Assembly: GCF_000526395.1 (NCBI RefSeq)
Contig: NZ_JAFZ01000001.1
Span: 620,001 to 684,000 of the forward strand
From: Aminobacterium mobile DSM 12262
GTDB taxonomy: Bacteria; Synergistota; Synergistia; Synergistales; Aminobacteriaceae
Direction: 5' to 3'
Length of the DNA: 64,000 bases
Each line of letters opens with the position of its first letter. Positions within the stretch are counted from its first letter, which is position 1. Under the pieces are notes generated by a model that did not search any database, was not told where the DNA came from, and worked only from the letters and a program-made list of their open reading frames with translations. The position numbers were made by a program, and so were the translations under genes. Below, piece after piece: positions 35,094 through 45,006 of this stretch.

Positions 35094-36178
35094 CGTGGAA
35101 TCTTCAGTTCTTTGCGGAGGAACGAACAGAGCCGGCTTCACCTCGAAAGCGTCGTCGTGAGCGTGAAGAGGGCCGAGTAGCGAAAAGTCAGGATCTAGGA
35201 GCCTCTATCGTAATTATAGTGGGCCTTTTGGGGCTTTCGCTTTTAGGTGGTTTTTTTTGGCAGGAACTAGTTACTTACCTCCAAAATACGATTGCACTAA
35301 TGGGGCAGACAGAACTGGGTAAGGCAGGATGGCAACATTCTTTGTGGATTAATGGATTACGAATGTTGGTATTTGTTTGGCTTCCTCTTGGGGGAGCGGC
35401 AGCTTTGGCTGCTTTGGGGGTAACAGTGGCACAGGTTGGTTTTGTAATAACCAGTAAGCCTCTCGTACCGAAACTAGACCGTTTTAATCTTGTATCCGGT
35501 CTCAAGAAGATCATTTCTCTGCGCTCTCTTGTTGAGCTTTTTAAAGGGCTTATCAAGGCAGCGTTGTTTTGTATTGTGATTTATTCTGCCCTTCGAAAAG
35601 AAGTGAAGGAACTTGTAGGGGCGTTGCAATTGCCTCTTGAAGGTGGATTAGCCTTGGTCTTCCATAAGATATGGAAACTTTCTATGAAATTGGCGTTTCT
35701 TTTACTTTCTATTGCTCTTTTCGATTATTTGTACCAAAAGTGGGAGTTCGAACGATCCATTCGAATGAGTCGGCAAGAAATTAAAGAAGAGTATAAACAG
35801 ATGGAAGGGGACCCCATGTTACGAAGCAAAATACGCCAAAAACAACGGGAACTGGCTAGAAGTCGTATGATGGCTTCTGTGCCAGATGCTGATGTAGTTA
35901 TAACAAACCCCACTACTCTTGCTATTGCCCTAGAGTATGACAAAAGCCTTATGGAGGCACCTGTTGTCGTGGCCATGGGAAAAGGATTTGTAGCTCAAAG
36001 AATTCGTGAAATAGCAGAGGACCATAAGGTTCCCATAGTAGAAAATAAACCTTTAGCATGGGCTCTTTACGATTCTGCGGATATAGGCGATGAAATTCCT
36101 CATGCCTTATATAAAGCTGTGGCAGAAGTATTAGCCTTCGTTTATAAGCTTAAAAAGAAAGATGCTTATGGTCATTAA
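35072..36178 (+). CDS. flhB: Flagellar export specificity protein FlhB with NPTT autocleavage site
   Basis: Export-switch protein (368 aa). Residues 11-35 resemble the Bacillus N-terminus (LQFFAEERTEPASPRKRRRE). Four membrane segments follow, then a cytosolic C-domain. The autocleavage site normally NPTH is NPTT here (residues 279-282, codons AAC CCC ACT ACT). The rest of the cleavage region is standard (VPDADVVITNP, then LAIALEYDKSLMEAPVVVAM). The open frame runs back to 34703 inside fliR, but ATG 35072 gives a Bacillus-like N-terminus. Ribosome-binding site is weak, so coupling to fliR is likely. The His to Thr change may slow or alter self-cleavage. Confidence 0.93.
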   Translation: METCSSITWNLQFFAEERTEPASPRKRRREREEGRVAKSQDLGASIVIIVGLLGLSLLGGFFWQELVTYLQNTIALMGQTELGKAGWQHSLWINGLRMLVFVWLPLGGAAALAALGVTVAQVGFVITSKPLVPKLDRFNLVSGLKKIISLRSLVELFKGLIKAALFCIVIYSALRKEVKELVGALQLPLEGGLALVFHKIWKLSMKLAFLLLSIALFDYLYQKWEFERSIRMSRQEIKEEYKQMEGDPMLRSKIRQKQRELARSRMMASVPDADVVITNPTTLAIALEYDKSLMEAPVVVAMGKGFVAQRIREIAEDHKVPIVENKPLAWALYDSADIGDEIPHALYKAVAEVLAFVYKLKKKDAYGH

Positions 36179-36204
36179 CTTAAAAGAGAGAGGATGGAGC
36201 CTGA

Positions 36205-38331
36205 GTGGCTGAACTTACATCTCAGAATTCTTTTATAAAACGGTTCCTTTTGTATTCCGACATAGGACTAGCTATCATGGTTATGATGATTGTAGCCATG
36301 ATGATTATTCCAGTCCCTACATGGTTTCTTGATATTCTTCTTGCCACTAATATTACCTTGGGAGTTGTGGTTCTCCTCTCAACTTTTTATGTACAGAGGG
36401 CTCTGGAGCTTGCTTCTTTTCCTACTATGCTTCTTCTTGTTACCCTCTTCCGATTGGCGCTAAATGTTTCTACTACACGGCTTATTCTTCTTCGTGCCGA
36501 TGCAGGGAAAGTGATTAGTGCTTTCGGTAATTTTGTTGTTGGGGGAAACTATGTAGTCGGCGGTGTCGTTTTTCTCATCCTCGTTATTATTCAGTTTGTT
36601 GTTATTACGAAAGGCTCTGAACGAGTAGCTGAGGTAGCTGCTCGATTTACTCTTGATGCTATGCCAGGAAAGCAGATGGCCATTGATGCTGACTTAAATG
36701 CGGGACTTATTGATGAAGATACGGCCCGAAATCGACGTCGAGAGATCCAGCGTGAAGCGGATTTTTATGGAGCGATGGACGGAGCCTCTAAGTTTGTAAA
36801 AGGAGATGCCATAGCTGGACTTATTATCACCCTTATCAATATTATTGGTGGTTTGTCTATAGGAGTTCTTCAGCGAGGCATGACATTGGGGCAGGCTGGG
36901 TCCGTTTATAGTCTTCTCACGGTGGGAGACGGCTTGGTTTCTCAAATTCCAGCTCTGCTTTTTTCTACCGCTACTGGTGTTATCGTTACACGGGCTGCTG
37001 GTGAAGGGAACCTTGGTCGCGATATTTTTGCATCTCTTATGTCATATCCAAGGCCTCTTTTTATCGGCGCTGTCTTGCTATTCGCTCTGGCTTTTGTCCC
37101 AGGACTTCCTACAGTGCCCTTCCTTATTCTCGGTATATTTCTCGCTCTTATGGGGTACTGGGTTTATCGAGAGGGGGAAATACAACAGACGGAGGCACAA
37201 ACAGCTCCTTCTCGTTCATCCAAAGAGGTCAAAGGAGGGCAAAGCTCAGGTCCCAGTGCTCAAGGTGCTCCTGTTGCTCCAGCACCAGCTTCTCCTGAAG
37301 ATGTGATGCGCCTTTTAACTGTAGATCCCATGGAAATAGAGATTGGATATGCAATCATCCCTCTTGTAGATCCCTCTCAAGGAGGGGATATGCTCGATAG
37401 GATTGGGACGATTCGTAAACAGATGGCTCTTGAATTTGGCCTTGTAGTCCCTCCTATCAGGATTCGCGACAACATTCAGCTTAAACCTTCGGAATATATT
37501 ATTCGAGTACGAGGAGCCGAGACAGGGCGCGGCGAATTGCTTCCAGATCATTACCTGGCAATGAATACAGGTAATGTAGAAGAAGACATAGTGGGAGTTC
37601 CTACTGTAGAACCGGCTTTTGGACTTCAGGCTACATGGATTTCTCCTGAATTGCGGGATAAAGCAGAATCTATGGGGTATACAGTGGTCGATGCTCCTTC
37701 TGTATTGGCGACGCACCTTTCAGAGACGATTAAACGCTATGGATCGGAGCTCCTTACGAGACAAGAGGTTCAGAAACTTACGGATCTAGTAAAAGAAAGT
37801 TCCCCAGCTGTAATAGAAGAGATGTTAGGCGTGTTATCTCTTGGAGAAGTACAGAAGGTATTGCAGAATTTAGTTAAAGAGCAGATCCCCATCCGAGACC
37901 TCGTCTCTATTTTTGAATCTTTAGCAGATCATGGACGGGTAACTCGCAGTGTAGATTACCTTACAGAGCGTGTAAGGGAAGCCTTATCGAGGATTATTTC
38001 CCTTAAAATCCAGGGAGACGATGGTTTCATTACTGTGGCAACCCTCTCGCCTCAATGGGAGCAGAAAATCAAGGAAAGTTTACAGGGGGACTTAATTCAG
38101 GGGTGGCAACTTAATATGGATCCGGAAAGTATTCAGGAGCTTATGTCTGCGGCATCGAAAATGGCAGAAAAAATGGCTATGGGGGGGCATCTTCCTGTCT
38201 TTTTAACTCACCCTGAAGTGCGGCTTATAGTTCGTCGTCTTCTTGAAGGGACATTGCCGGGAGTTTATGTTGTATCCTATAATGAAATATCCCAAGGTGT
38301 CCAATTAAAATCCGCAGGGATGGTGGAATGA
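36205..38331 (+). CDS. flhA: Flagellar export-gate protein FlhA
   Basis: The largest export-gate protein (708 aa), forming a nonameric ring. About eight membrane helices (residues 15-315) include the FHIPEP-family signature around LFRLALNVSTTRLILL and the loop RFTLDAMPGKQMAIDADLNA. A linker of Pro/Ala/Ser leads to the cytosolic domain (360-708), which docks chaperones. The start is GTG 36205. It ends immediately before flhF. Confidence 0.96.
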   Translation: MAELTSQNSFIKRFLLYSDIGLAIMVMMIVAMMIIPVPTWFLDILLATNITLGVVVLLSTFYVQRALELASFPTMLLLVTLFRLALNVSTTRLILLRADAGKVISAFGNFVVGGNYVVGGVVFLILVIIQFVVITKGSERVAEVAARFTLDAMPGKQMAIDADLNAGLIDEDTARNRRREIQREADFYGAMDGASKFVKGDAIAGLIITLINIIGGLSIGVLQRGMTLGQAGSVYSLLTVGDGLVSQIPALLFSTATGVIVTRAAGEGNLGRDIFASLMSYPRPLFIGAVLLFALAFVPGLPTVPFLILGIFLALMGYWVYREGEIQQTEAQTAPSRSSKEVKGGQSSGPSAQGAPVAPAPASPEDVMRLLTVDPMEIEIGYAIIPLVDPSQGGDMLDRIGTIRKQMALEFGLVVPPIRIRDNIQLKPSEYIIRVRGAETGRGELLPDHYLAMNTGNVEEDIVGVPTVEPAFGLQATWISPELRDKAESMGYTVVDAPSVLATHLSETIKRYGSELLTRQEVQKLTDLVKESSPAVIEEMLGVLSLGEVQKVLQNLVKEQIPIRDLVSIFESLADHGRVTRSVDYLTERVREALSRIISLKIQGDDGFITVATLSPQWEQKIKESLQGDLIQGWQLNMDPESIQELMSAASKMAEKMAMGGHLPVFLTHPEVRLIVRRLLEGTLPGVYVVSYNEISQGVQLKSAGMVE

Positions 38332-38334
38332 TTG

Positions 38335-39606
38335 ATGCGTATAGTGCGGCAAATTTCTTTTGAGGCGAAAAATGATGCAGATGCCATACGAATTGCCGGT
38401 GAGCGATTGGGAAGAGATGCTGTTATTTTATCCACAAGGCCGGCAAAAGTAGGCGGTTTTTTAGGCTTTTTTAAAAGGAAAGTCTTGATTGTAACGGCAG
38501 GGGTGTTTGAGGAGGAGAAGCGGGAAGAACTTGAAGCTACTCGAGAACGCCTTGTTGCTTTTCAGCGCCTTATTGAATCACATCAATCTCCGTCGTCTTC
38601 ATCAGGGGGCACACAATCTCCGGAAGTAAAGGATAAAATCGCTTTTTCTTCGGAAGGCTTGGCTTTGGCTCATCATGGAGAGAACACGAAAGAGGCGGAA
38701 GCCGCAAGCATAAAAAAAGAGGGAAAAACTGCGGAACCTCAAGAGAAACTTCATATGGAAGTAACTCGTATTTATGAAAAACTTGATCGAGTGCTAGAGC
38801 GACTCGACGATTATTCACACCCCGTTGTATCTGAGGAGAAAGTTCCAGAACTTGTGTATATGTTGACTGAAAAAGGGATGGATTCAGAATTAGCGCAATC
38901 CCTGGGAAATCGTTTTAAAAGGGAACAATTGTCGCAAGATCTTTTCCCTGAGTGGCTAGCTGCTCAAATTCAGACAGCAGCTACTACGCCCGTAGAGGCA
39001 ATAGGAGGACAGCGCGTCATGTTTATTGGCCCTACAGGGGTGGGGAAAACGACGACTATTGCCAAAATAGCCGCAATCCATGCCCTGTGGGAGCATAAAA
39101 AGGTGCTCTTGCTTACATCTGATACCTACCGTATTGCAGCAGTAGAACAGCTTCGAACGTATGCAAAAATTTTAGGAGTTCCTATTGAAGTTATATTCGA
39201 TGCAGAAGACATAGAAGGTATATTGCATAAATATAAGACAGCAGATTTAATCTTGTTAGATACAGCTGGAAGAAGCCAGAAAGATACAGAACGTTTTGAG
39301 GAGCTGCAAAAACTGTATAAAGTTTTTCAACCTGATGCTCTTCATCTTGTACTTGCCTCAAATATGAAGAATGAGGATATGAGGGATGTGGTGAGTCGAA
39401 TGGGATGCCTCCCTCTCTCCCATATTCTTTTTACTAAACTTGATGAGACTACAAATTATGGTTGTCTATTAAATATTTTATTGACAAACAATATCCCGGT
39501 TTCTTTTTTGGCAACAGGACAAAATGTGCCGAATGATATAGAAGTGGCGAACTCTCGCAAGATGATCGATCTTTTCCTTGGAGAAGGAGAGACTCTCGGT
39601 GCATGA
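38335..39606 (+). CDS. flhF: SRP-type GTPase FlhF
   Basis: Signal-recognition-type GTPase that sets the place and number of flagella (423 aa). The basic N-terminal B domain (1-70) and a Lys/Glu-rich middle are followed by the NG domain. The P-loop GPTGVGKT is at 232-239, with LTSDTYRIAAVEQLRTYA and the LLDTAGRSQKD G3 region, and the TKLDE motif near the end. The ATG at 38335 is preferred over TTG 38332, both directly after flhA. Confidence 0.94.
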   Translation: MRIVRQISFEAKNDADAIRIAGERLGRDAVILSTRPAKVGGFLGFFKRKVLIVTAGVFEEEKREELEATRERLVAFQRLIESHQSPSSSSGGTQSPEVKDKIAFSSEGLALAHHGENTKEAEAASIKKEGKTAEPQEKLHMEVTRIYEKLDRVLERLDDYSHPVVSEEKVPELVYMLTEKGMDSELAQSLGNRFKREQLSQDLFPEWLAAQIQTAATTPVEAIGGQRVMFIGPTGVGKTTTIAKIAAIHALWEHKKVLLLTSDTYRIAAVEQLRTYAKILGVPIEVIFDAEDIEGILHKYKTADLILLDTAGRSQKDTERFEELQKLYKVFQPDALHLVLASNMKNEDMRDVVSRMGCLPLSHILFTKLDETTNYGCLLNILLTNNIPVSFLATGQNVPNDIEVANSRKMIDLFLGEGETLGA

Positions 39607-40519
39607 AGAGGAGAGAAAATCTACTTTAGATCAAGCGGGCGAGCTTCGACTTTTAGTGGAGAAAAAGAAAGATAAAGAAAATGTTTTTTTAAAACCTACA
39701 CGATCGCTAGCTATAGTAAGTGGCAAGGGTGGAGTAGGAAAGAGCAGCTTTTCTGTAAATATATCCTTAGCTTTGTCGGATCTTGGCGCATCAGTTATCC
39801 TTATGGATGCAGATATGGGGATGGCCAATATAGACCTTCTTTTGGGCCTTGCTCCCCGCTACTCTCTTGCACATGTAGTTCGTGGTTCTCGAGATTTTGA
39901 TGAGGTAATGATAGACGTCGATGCCCGAGTGGCGATTATACCAGGGGGAAGCGGTATGCAGGAGATGGCAGATGCCGATGAGGATACGTTTTTAAGGCTT
40001 TTTGAAAAGCTGACCTCTCTGGAAAAAAAGGCAGATTTTCTTATTATTGATACAGGAGCGGGTATTCATAAAGATGTTTTAACTTTTGCCTTAGCATCAG
40101 ATTCGGTAATGGTAGTTACAACACCAGAACCCCCATCAATTCGGGATGCTTACGGGCTCATGAAAGTTTTGGCTCTTGAGTCTAAAAGCAAAGCAGATGT
40201 TCATCTTGTTGTAAATATGGCTCATGGAAAGAGAGAGGCCGATGAGACAGCAGAGAGAATTCGAAAAGTGGCGCATCGGTTTTTGAGCCTTGACGTTACT
40301 TATGATGGTTTTATCCCTGCTGATGATAAGGTACGACAAGCTATACGTTTGCAACGGCCAGTGTTACGTGAGTATCCTTACTCTTTGGCTTCTGCCTCCT
40401 TCAGATCACTTGCCCTTGGCTTTATGGGGAATAAAGAACAAAAGATTTTGCCTCCTAGCCGGGGATTAAAAACTTTTTTCTTGCGATTAGTTCGAGGCGT
40501 ACAAAGGATGGAGTTGTAA
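39599..40519 (+). CDS. flhG: MinD-like flagellar number ATPase FlhG (YlxH)
   Basis: MinD/ParA-type ATPase (306 aa) partnering FlhF to restrict flagellar number. The N-terminal FlhF-activating motif DQAGELR lies at residues 11-17, and the deviant Walker A KGGVGKSS at 43-50. MDADMGMANIDLLLGLAP and LIIDTGAGIHKDVL follow. GTG 39599 is placed 7 bp after GGAGAAGGAGAG and is preferred over an earlier TTG at 39578. It overlaps flhF by 8 bp. Confidence 0.93.
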   Translation: MHEEERKSTLDQAGELRLLVEKKKDKENVFLKPTRSLAIVSGKGGVGKSSFSVNISLALSDLGASVILMDADMGMANIDLLLGLAPRYSLAHVVRGSRDFDEVMIDVDARVAIIPGGSGMQEMADADEDTFLRLFEKLTSLEKKADFLIIDTGAGIHKDVLTFALASDSVMVVTTPEPPSIRDAYGLMKVLALESKSKADVHLVVNMAHGKREADETAERIRKVAHRFLSLDVTYDGFIPADDKVRQAIRLQRPVLREYPYSLASASFRSLALGFMGNKEQKILPPSRGLKTFFLRLVRGVQRMEL

Positions 40520-40522
40520 CAG

Positions 40523-41191
40523 ATGGATTTTACTCAGTTCTCTCCCATGTTAAAAGAACATATCGGATCAAAAGTCTTGCTGGACATTCGAGCAGGTCTT
40601 TATAAGGGACATTATCCTTCTCGGCTGGAAGATATGCGATGTCCCTATCTCGCAGTGGCCCACCCGATGTTGAAAGGAGCGTTGTTGCCGACCCATAAGA
40701 ATCTAGAACTGGCTCTTTCCATTGAAATAGAAGGGGCTCTTTATGAGACTCAGGCGTCTATTTTACGCAGTTCCATAACAGACCGTGTCCCTCTTCTTTG
40801 GCTTGAACCGATGGGGGATGTTATACGGCTACAGAGACGGCGTTTTGTTCGTGTCCCTTGTATATTTAAATTAGATCTTTGCTTCCTGGATGAAATAGGG
40901 CATACTGTGTTTTCTCCCCCAAAATGGTTTTCAATGATGGCGAAAGATATCAGTCTGGGGGGATGTGCTTTACGAGTGAATTTGACTCAGAGAACTTTTT
41001 TTGAAAAAGGTCGCCGTTGTCTTTGTCGACTTTCTTCCGCTGATGTAGTTTTTCTGGTTTTTGCTTCAGTGGCCAGAGTTCTCGAAAAAACAGAAGATGC
41101 TGAAGTGGGGGTATCTTTTGAAGAATTACCTCTTGCCGCAGAAAGAAGCCTTGGTGCTTTTATTCGTCAACAGGAACTGACCAATAGATAG
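40523..41191 (+). CDS. PilZ-domain c-di-GMP-binding protein (YcgR-like)
   Basis: A 222-aa cytoplasmic protein with an N-terminal YcgR-type domain (residues 1-100) and a PilZ domain. The c-di-GMP pocket is intact: RxxxR at 106-110 (QRRRFVRVP) and D142xSxGG (KDISLGG). Such proteins slow the motor or redirect the stator when c-di-GMP rises, as B. subtilis MotI/DgrA and E. coli YcgR do. It stands between flhG and cheB, directly in the motility operon, so a motor-brake role is the natural inference. Confidence 0.85.
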   Translation: MDFTQFSPMLKEHIGSKVLLDIRAGLYKGHYPSRLEDMRCPYLAVAHPMLKGALLPTHKNLELALSIEIEGALYETQASILRSSITDRVPLLWLEPMGDVIRLQRRRFVRVPCIFKLDLCFLDEIGHTVFSPPKWFSMMAKDISLGGCALRVNLTQRTFFEKGRRCLCRLSSADVVFLVFASVARVLEKTEDAEVGVSFEELPLAAERSLGAFIRQQELTNR

Positions 41192-41203
41192 GAATGGGTG
41201 GAA

Positions 41204-42271
41204 ATGACAGAAACAATAACGTCTAAAGTAAAGGTTTTGGTGGTAGATGATTCTTCCTTCATGAGAAGAATAATTAGCGATATTCTTAGCTCAGATCCAC
41301 ATATAGAAGTGGTAGGTACAGCGAGAGATGGGGAAGATGCATTAAGGAAGATAAAGATATTGGATCCCCATGTTTTGACTCTCGATATGGAAATGCCAAA
41401 GCTTGATGGACTTCAGACTCTTAAAATGATTATGAAAGATTATCCAAGACCTGTTATCATGGTAAGTAGCGTAACTCAAGAAGGGGCTCAGGCTACTTTT
41501 CAGGCCCTTGCCACAGGAGCGGTAGATTTTGTGGCGAAACCTTCCGGGCACATATCTCTCAATATGAAGGATGTGGGAGAGGAGCTGATAGCTAAAGTTT
41601 TGGCAGCGAGCACTGCCATGCTGTCAAAGCAGGATCTTTTACATGAGCACTCTGTTTATATTCCTAAAGGGGGAAACGAGATAAAGAAGCAGCCCCCTGA
41701 AATAGTGGCTATAGCAGCTTCAACTGGTGGCCCTCGGGCGTTGCAGTATGTCCTTTCCGAACTTCCGGGGGATTTCCCTTTACCTATAGTTGTGGTTCAA
41801 CATATGCCTCAGGATTTTACCCCATCTTTTGCAAAACGTCTTGATGCCGTATCAAAACTTACGGTAATAGAGGGGTACCCTAAGGCGCCCTTAAGGCCTG
41901 GAATGGCGGTGATCGCCCCAGGAGGTTCCCATCTCTTGGTACGCCGTACTGTTGACGGGAAATTAATATGTGAGCTTTCGGATTTACCGCCCCTCCTTTC
42001 AGTAAAACCGTCAGCAAATATGCTCTTTACGAGCCTTGCTAACGAAGTTGGTGGAAGAGTCTTGGGCGTTATATTAACTGGAATGGGTCGAGATGGTGCT
42101 GATGGGGCGGCATTATTGCATAGCAAAGGAGCTTATATTGTTGCTGAGTCGAAAGAAACATGTGTGGTGTATGGAATGCCACGCTCGGCTGTGGAGGCTG
42201 GGATTGTCGATGAGATAGCGCCTCTTTATAACATCCCTACTGTGATAACGAGATATATTGAAAATAGCTAG
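41204..42271 (+). CDS. cheB: Chemotaxis-specific methylesterase CheB
   Basis: Receptor methylesterase/deamidase (355 aa) with an N-terminal receiver domain (phospho-Asp61 in TLDMEMPKLDG) and a C-terminal esterase domain whose catalytic triad is Ser173 (AASTGGPRAL), His200 (VVQHMP) and Asp297 (MGRDGADG). ATG 41204 is chosen because AGGA is 10 bp upstream; GTG 41198 is too close to it. The matching CheR is not in the window. Confidence 0.95.
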   Translation: MTETITSKVKVLVVDDSSFMRRIISDILSSDPHIEVVGTARDGEDALRKIKILDPHVLTLDMEMPKLDGLQTLKMIMKDYPRPVIMVSSVTQEGAQATFQALATGAVDFVAKPSGHISLNMKDVGEELIAKVLAASTAMLSKQDLLHEHSVYIPKGGNEIKKQPPEIVAIAASTGGPRALQYVLSELPGDFPLPIVVVQHMPQDFTPSFAKRLDAVSKLTVIEGYPKAPLRPGMAVIAPGGSHLLVRRTVDGKLICELSDLPPLLSVKPSANMLFTSLANEVGGRVLGVILTGMGRDGADGAALLHSKGAYIVAESKETCVVYGMPRSAVEAGIVDEIAPLYNIPTVITRYIENS

Positions 42272-42328
42272 AATAGATTTTTTTGAGTCCATTTTACGAG
42301 TGAAAATTGTGGTTGGAGATGATGCCCA

Positions 42329-44353
42329 ATGACAGGAATAGATTTGAATCAATATCTAGGTGCTTTTTTGGATGAAGCTACTGATAATCTCTTACATCTT
42401 GATGATCTCCTTCTTGAAATAGAGAAGGACCAAGGCAATATGGAGGTCATTAACGAAATCTTTCGTTCAGCTCATACGTTGAAGGGAATGTCTGCCACGA
42501 TGGGGTTTGATCGGATGTCAACTCTTACCCATTCTATAGAAGACAGGCTCGATAAAGTACGTCGTGGAGAAGCCCAATTGCAGAGTGGCGACATAGATTT
42601 GCTTTTCCGCTCTCTTGATACTCTGCAGACCATGGTCGAAGCTATTCGAAATGGTGATAAAGACACCTCTATCTCTATAGACGATCTTATAGAAGCCCTT
42701 CATCAGACTGTTCCTCAAAAAGATGAAAGACAAGAAGAAAATACGATACATGAAGTTCTCTCAGACCACGAGGAACAATGGATTCATGAGGCAAATAGTC
42801 TTGGAATGGATGTCTTTAAAGTAGATGTACGTCTTTCCAAGGAGTGTATGCTTAAAGCTGCTCGTGCGTATATGGTTGTTAATCGATTAGATGAGATGGG
42901 AGATATTATTAAAACGGCCCCTCCAGTTGAGGATCTAGAAAATGAAAAATTTGATCGCTCTTTTGAAATATATATAGCAACTCATGATTCTGAAGAATCT
43001 CTACAGGAAGCATTATCCAGAATCAGCGAACTTGAAAAGGTTTCCATAGAGAAAGCAGGGTCTCCTTCTTGGAGAGAAAAGGAACAGGAAAAAGTAGGCA
43101 CTAAGGATGTTTCTTCTTCCCCAGAGAAAGAAGTTGTAGCACGAAGTAGCGCAGAGTCAATTACTCAGAACGGCCCCTCTCGTCATAACGCATCAAAAAG
43201 AGCGGGGCAGACTGTACGTGTCGACATTGGCCGTCTCGATAAATTGATGAACCTCGTGGGAGAACTTGTGATCGGGAGAGCCAGAATTGAGCGCCTTGTT
43301 CAGGAAGCTCGGCTGCGTGACTTTGATGAGCCTCTCTCTCAGTTAGGGCGTATATCTGGAGATATTCAAGAGTTGGTGACGAAGTTACGGATGGTTCCAG
43401 TTTCTTTTATATTCGATCGTTTCCCTCGTCTTGTACGAGATCTCTCCAAATCTATGGAAAAGAAAATTAATCTGCAAATAGAAGGACAAGATACAGAGCT
43501 TGATCGAACAGTGATCGATGAAATTGGAGACCCTCTTGTTCATCTTATTCGGAATTCCATTGATCATGGCATAGAAAAGCCTGAAGACAGAGTTAAAACT
43601 GGTAAAACAGATACAGGCGTCATTAAGATTTCTGCTTACCAGGAAGGTAGCGGTGTCATTATAGAAGTGGACGACGATGGGAAAGGAATAAACTCAGATC
43701 GAGTCCGTGAAAAAGCTGTAGAAAAAGGGTTTATCACTGAAGAAGAAAGCTACGGCATGACTGAGGAAGAACTGATTCAACTTGTTCTTTTGCCAGGCTT
43801 TAGTACTTCTGATGCTGTAACGGATATTTCTGGACGAGGCGTTGGTATGGACGCGGTCAAGACGAAAGTAGAAGCTCTTAGCGGCCAATTTGAAATAGAA
43901 AGTATGCGTGGAAAAGGGACTCGTGTTTTAATACGTCTTCCCCTTACGCTGGCCATTGTGTTGGCGTTGCTCGTTAAAGTTGGTGACGAGATATATGCTA
44001 TTTCTTTGGAAAATGTAGAGGAAACAATTCTTGTTCGTAAAGAGGACATTAAAACAATGCACGGAACTCCTGCCACTCTTTTGCGCGGCGATGTGTTGGC
44101 ACTTTCAAATCTCGCCTCTTTGCTGGGGACTCATTTGGAGACATATCAACAGGATGAATATCCTGTTGTTGTGGTAAAAGCTGGGCGAAACAAGGTTGGT
44201 TTTATTGTAAGTGAATTGATAGGACAGCAGGAAATTGTTATTAAATCTCTTGGAAAGTTCCTCTCTAAAATTAAAGGAATTGCTGGAGCGACAATTCTTG
44301 GAGATGGGAATGTAGCCCTTATCCTTGATGTTGCGTCTCTCTGCACCAAGTAG
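42329..44353 (+). CDS. cheA: Chemotaxis histidine kinase CheA
   Basis: CheA kinase (674 aa). P1 carries phospho-His49 (IFRSAHTLKGMSATMGF). A charged P2-linker region spans roughly 130-290. The P3 dimerisation helices follow (DKLMNLVGELVIGRARIERL), then the P4 ATPase with N-box HLIRNSIDHGIE and G-boxes DDDGKGI, GFSTSD and GRGVGMD. The P5 CheW-like domain closes the protein. It should phosphorylate CheY and CheB here. No cheW lies beside it, unlike in B. subtilis. Confidence 0.96.
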   Translation: MTGIDLNQYLGAFLDEATDNLLHLDDLLLEIEKDQGNMEVINEIFRSAHTLKGMSATMGFDRMSTLTHSIEDRLDKVRRGEAQLQSGDIDLLFRSLDTLQTMVEAIRNGDKDTSISIDDLIEALHQTVPQKDERQEENTIHEVLSDHEEQWIHEANSLGMDVFKVDVRLSKECMLKAARAYMVVNRLDEMGDIIKTAPPVEDLENEKFDRSFEIYIATHDSEESLQEALSRISELEKVSIEKAGSPSWREKEQEKVGTKDVSSSPEKEVVARSSAESITQNGPSRHNASKRAGQTVRVDIGRLDKLMNLVGELVIGRARIERLVQEARLRDFDEPLSQLGRISGDIQELVTKLRMVPVSFIFDRFPRLVRDLSKSMEKKINLQIEGQDTELDRTVIDEIGDPLVHLIRNSIDHGIEKPEDRVKTGKTDTGVIKISAYQEGSGVIIEVDDDGKGINSDRVREKAVEKGFITEEESYGMTEEELIQLVLLPGFSTSDAVTDISGRGVGMDAVKTKVEALSGQFEIESMRGKGTRVLIRLPLTLAIVLALLVKVGDEIYAISLENVEETILVRKEDIKTMHGTPATLLRGDVLALSNLASLLGTHLETYQQDEYPVVVVKAGRNKVGFIVSELIGQQEIVIKSLGKFLSKIKGIAGATILGDGNVALILDVASLCTK

Positions 44354-44373
44354 AGCGAAGGAGTCAGGGGGCC

Positions 44374-45003
44374 ATGGATCTTAAAGATTTCAGCCATTTA
44401 CAGCTTGATGCCATCCGAGAAGTGGGCAATATAGGAGCAGGTAATGCAGCGACAGCTCTATCTAAACTACTTGGGAAACCTGTGGACATGGATGTTCCTA
44501 AAGCAGAGCTCGTGTCTATTTATGATTTGGGTAGCCATTACGGTCCGGCACTTAGCCTTGTTGCTGCTGTTTTTGTGCGCTCTCAGGGAGAGTTCCCATG
44601 CAGCCTTATTTTTATACAAAAAGAGGAAAATGCCCAGTCCTTGGTGGATTTACTTATATTGAAACAATTTGGCGAAGGAATCGATATATCCTCTCTCCCC
44701 CAGGAATTACGGGACAGTGCTTTGTCGGAAGTAGGGAATATTATTCTTAGCTCGTTTTTGAACTCTATTAATATGTTTGTAGGCAGCACCTATTCCATAT
44801 CTGTCCCAGGTGTAGCCCACGATATGTTGGCTGCTGTCCTTGATGTCGTTATCTCTATTTTTGGGCAGACGGGAGATACTGCTCTGGTAGTAAACACAAC
44901 TTTGAGATTAGGTGAGTCAAGTCTCTCTGTTCAAGGAAATGTGGTTATGATTCCAGATCCCGGTTCTCTGGAAGGACTGCTAGAGAAGCTGGGGGTACAG
45001 TAA
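44374..45003 (+). CDS. cheC: CheY-P phosphatase CheC
   Basis: CheC (209 aa), which removes phosphate from CheY-P and partners CheD in adaptation. Both active helices are intact: LDAIREVGNIGAGNAATALS (Glu16, Asn19) and DSALSEVGNIILSSFLNSIN (Glu119, Asn122). Length is typical. It lies 3 bp before cheD, the usual pairing. With two intact sites it is the likely main CheY-P phosphatase, in contrast to the degenerate FliY. Confidence 0.94.
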   Translation: MDLKDFSHLQLDAIREVGNIGAGNAATALSKLLGKPVDMDVPKAELVSIYDLGSHYGPALSLVAAVFVRSQGEFPCSLIFIQKEENAQSLVDLLILKQFGEGIDISSLPQELRDSALSEVGNIILSSFLNSINMFVGSTYSISVPGVAHDMLAAVLDVVISIFGQTGDTALVVNTTLRLGESSLSVQGNVVMIPDPGSLEGLLEKLGVQ

Positions 45004-45006
45004 ACG

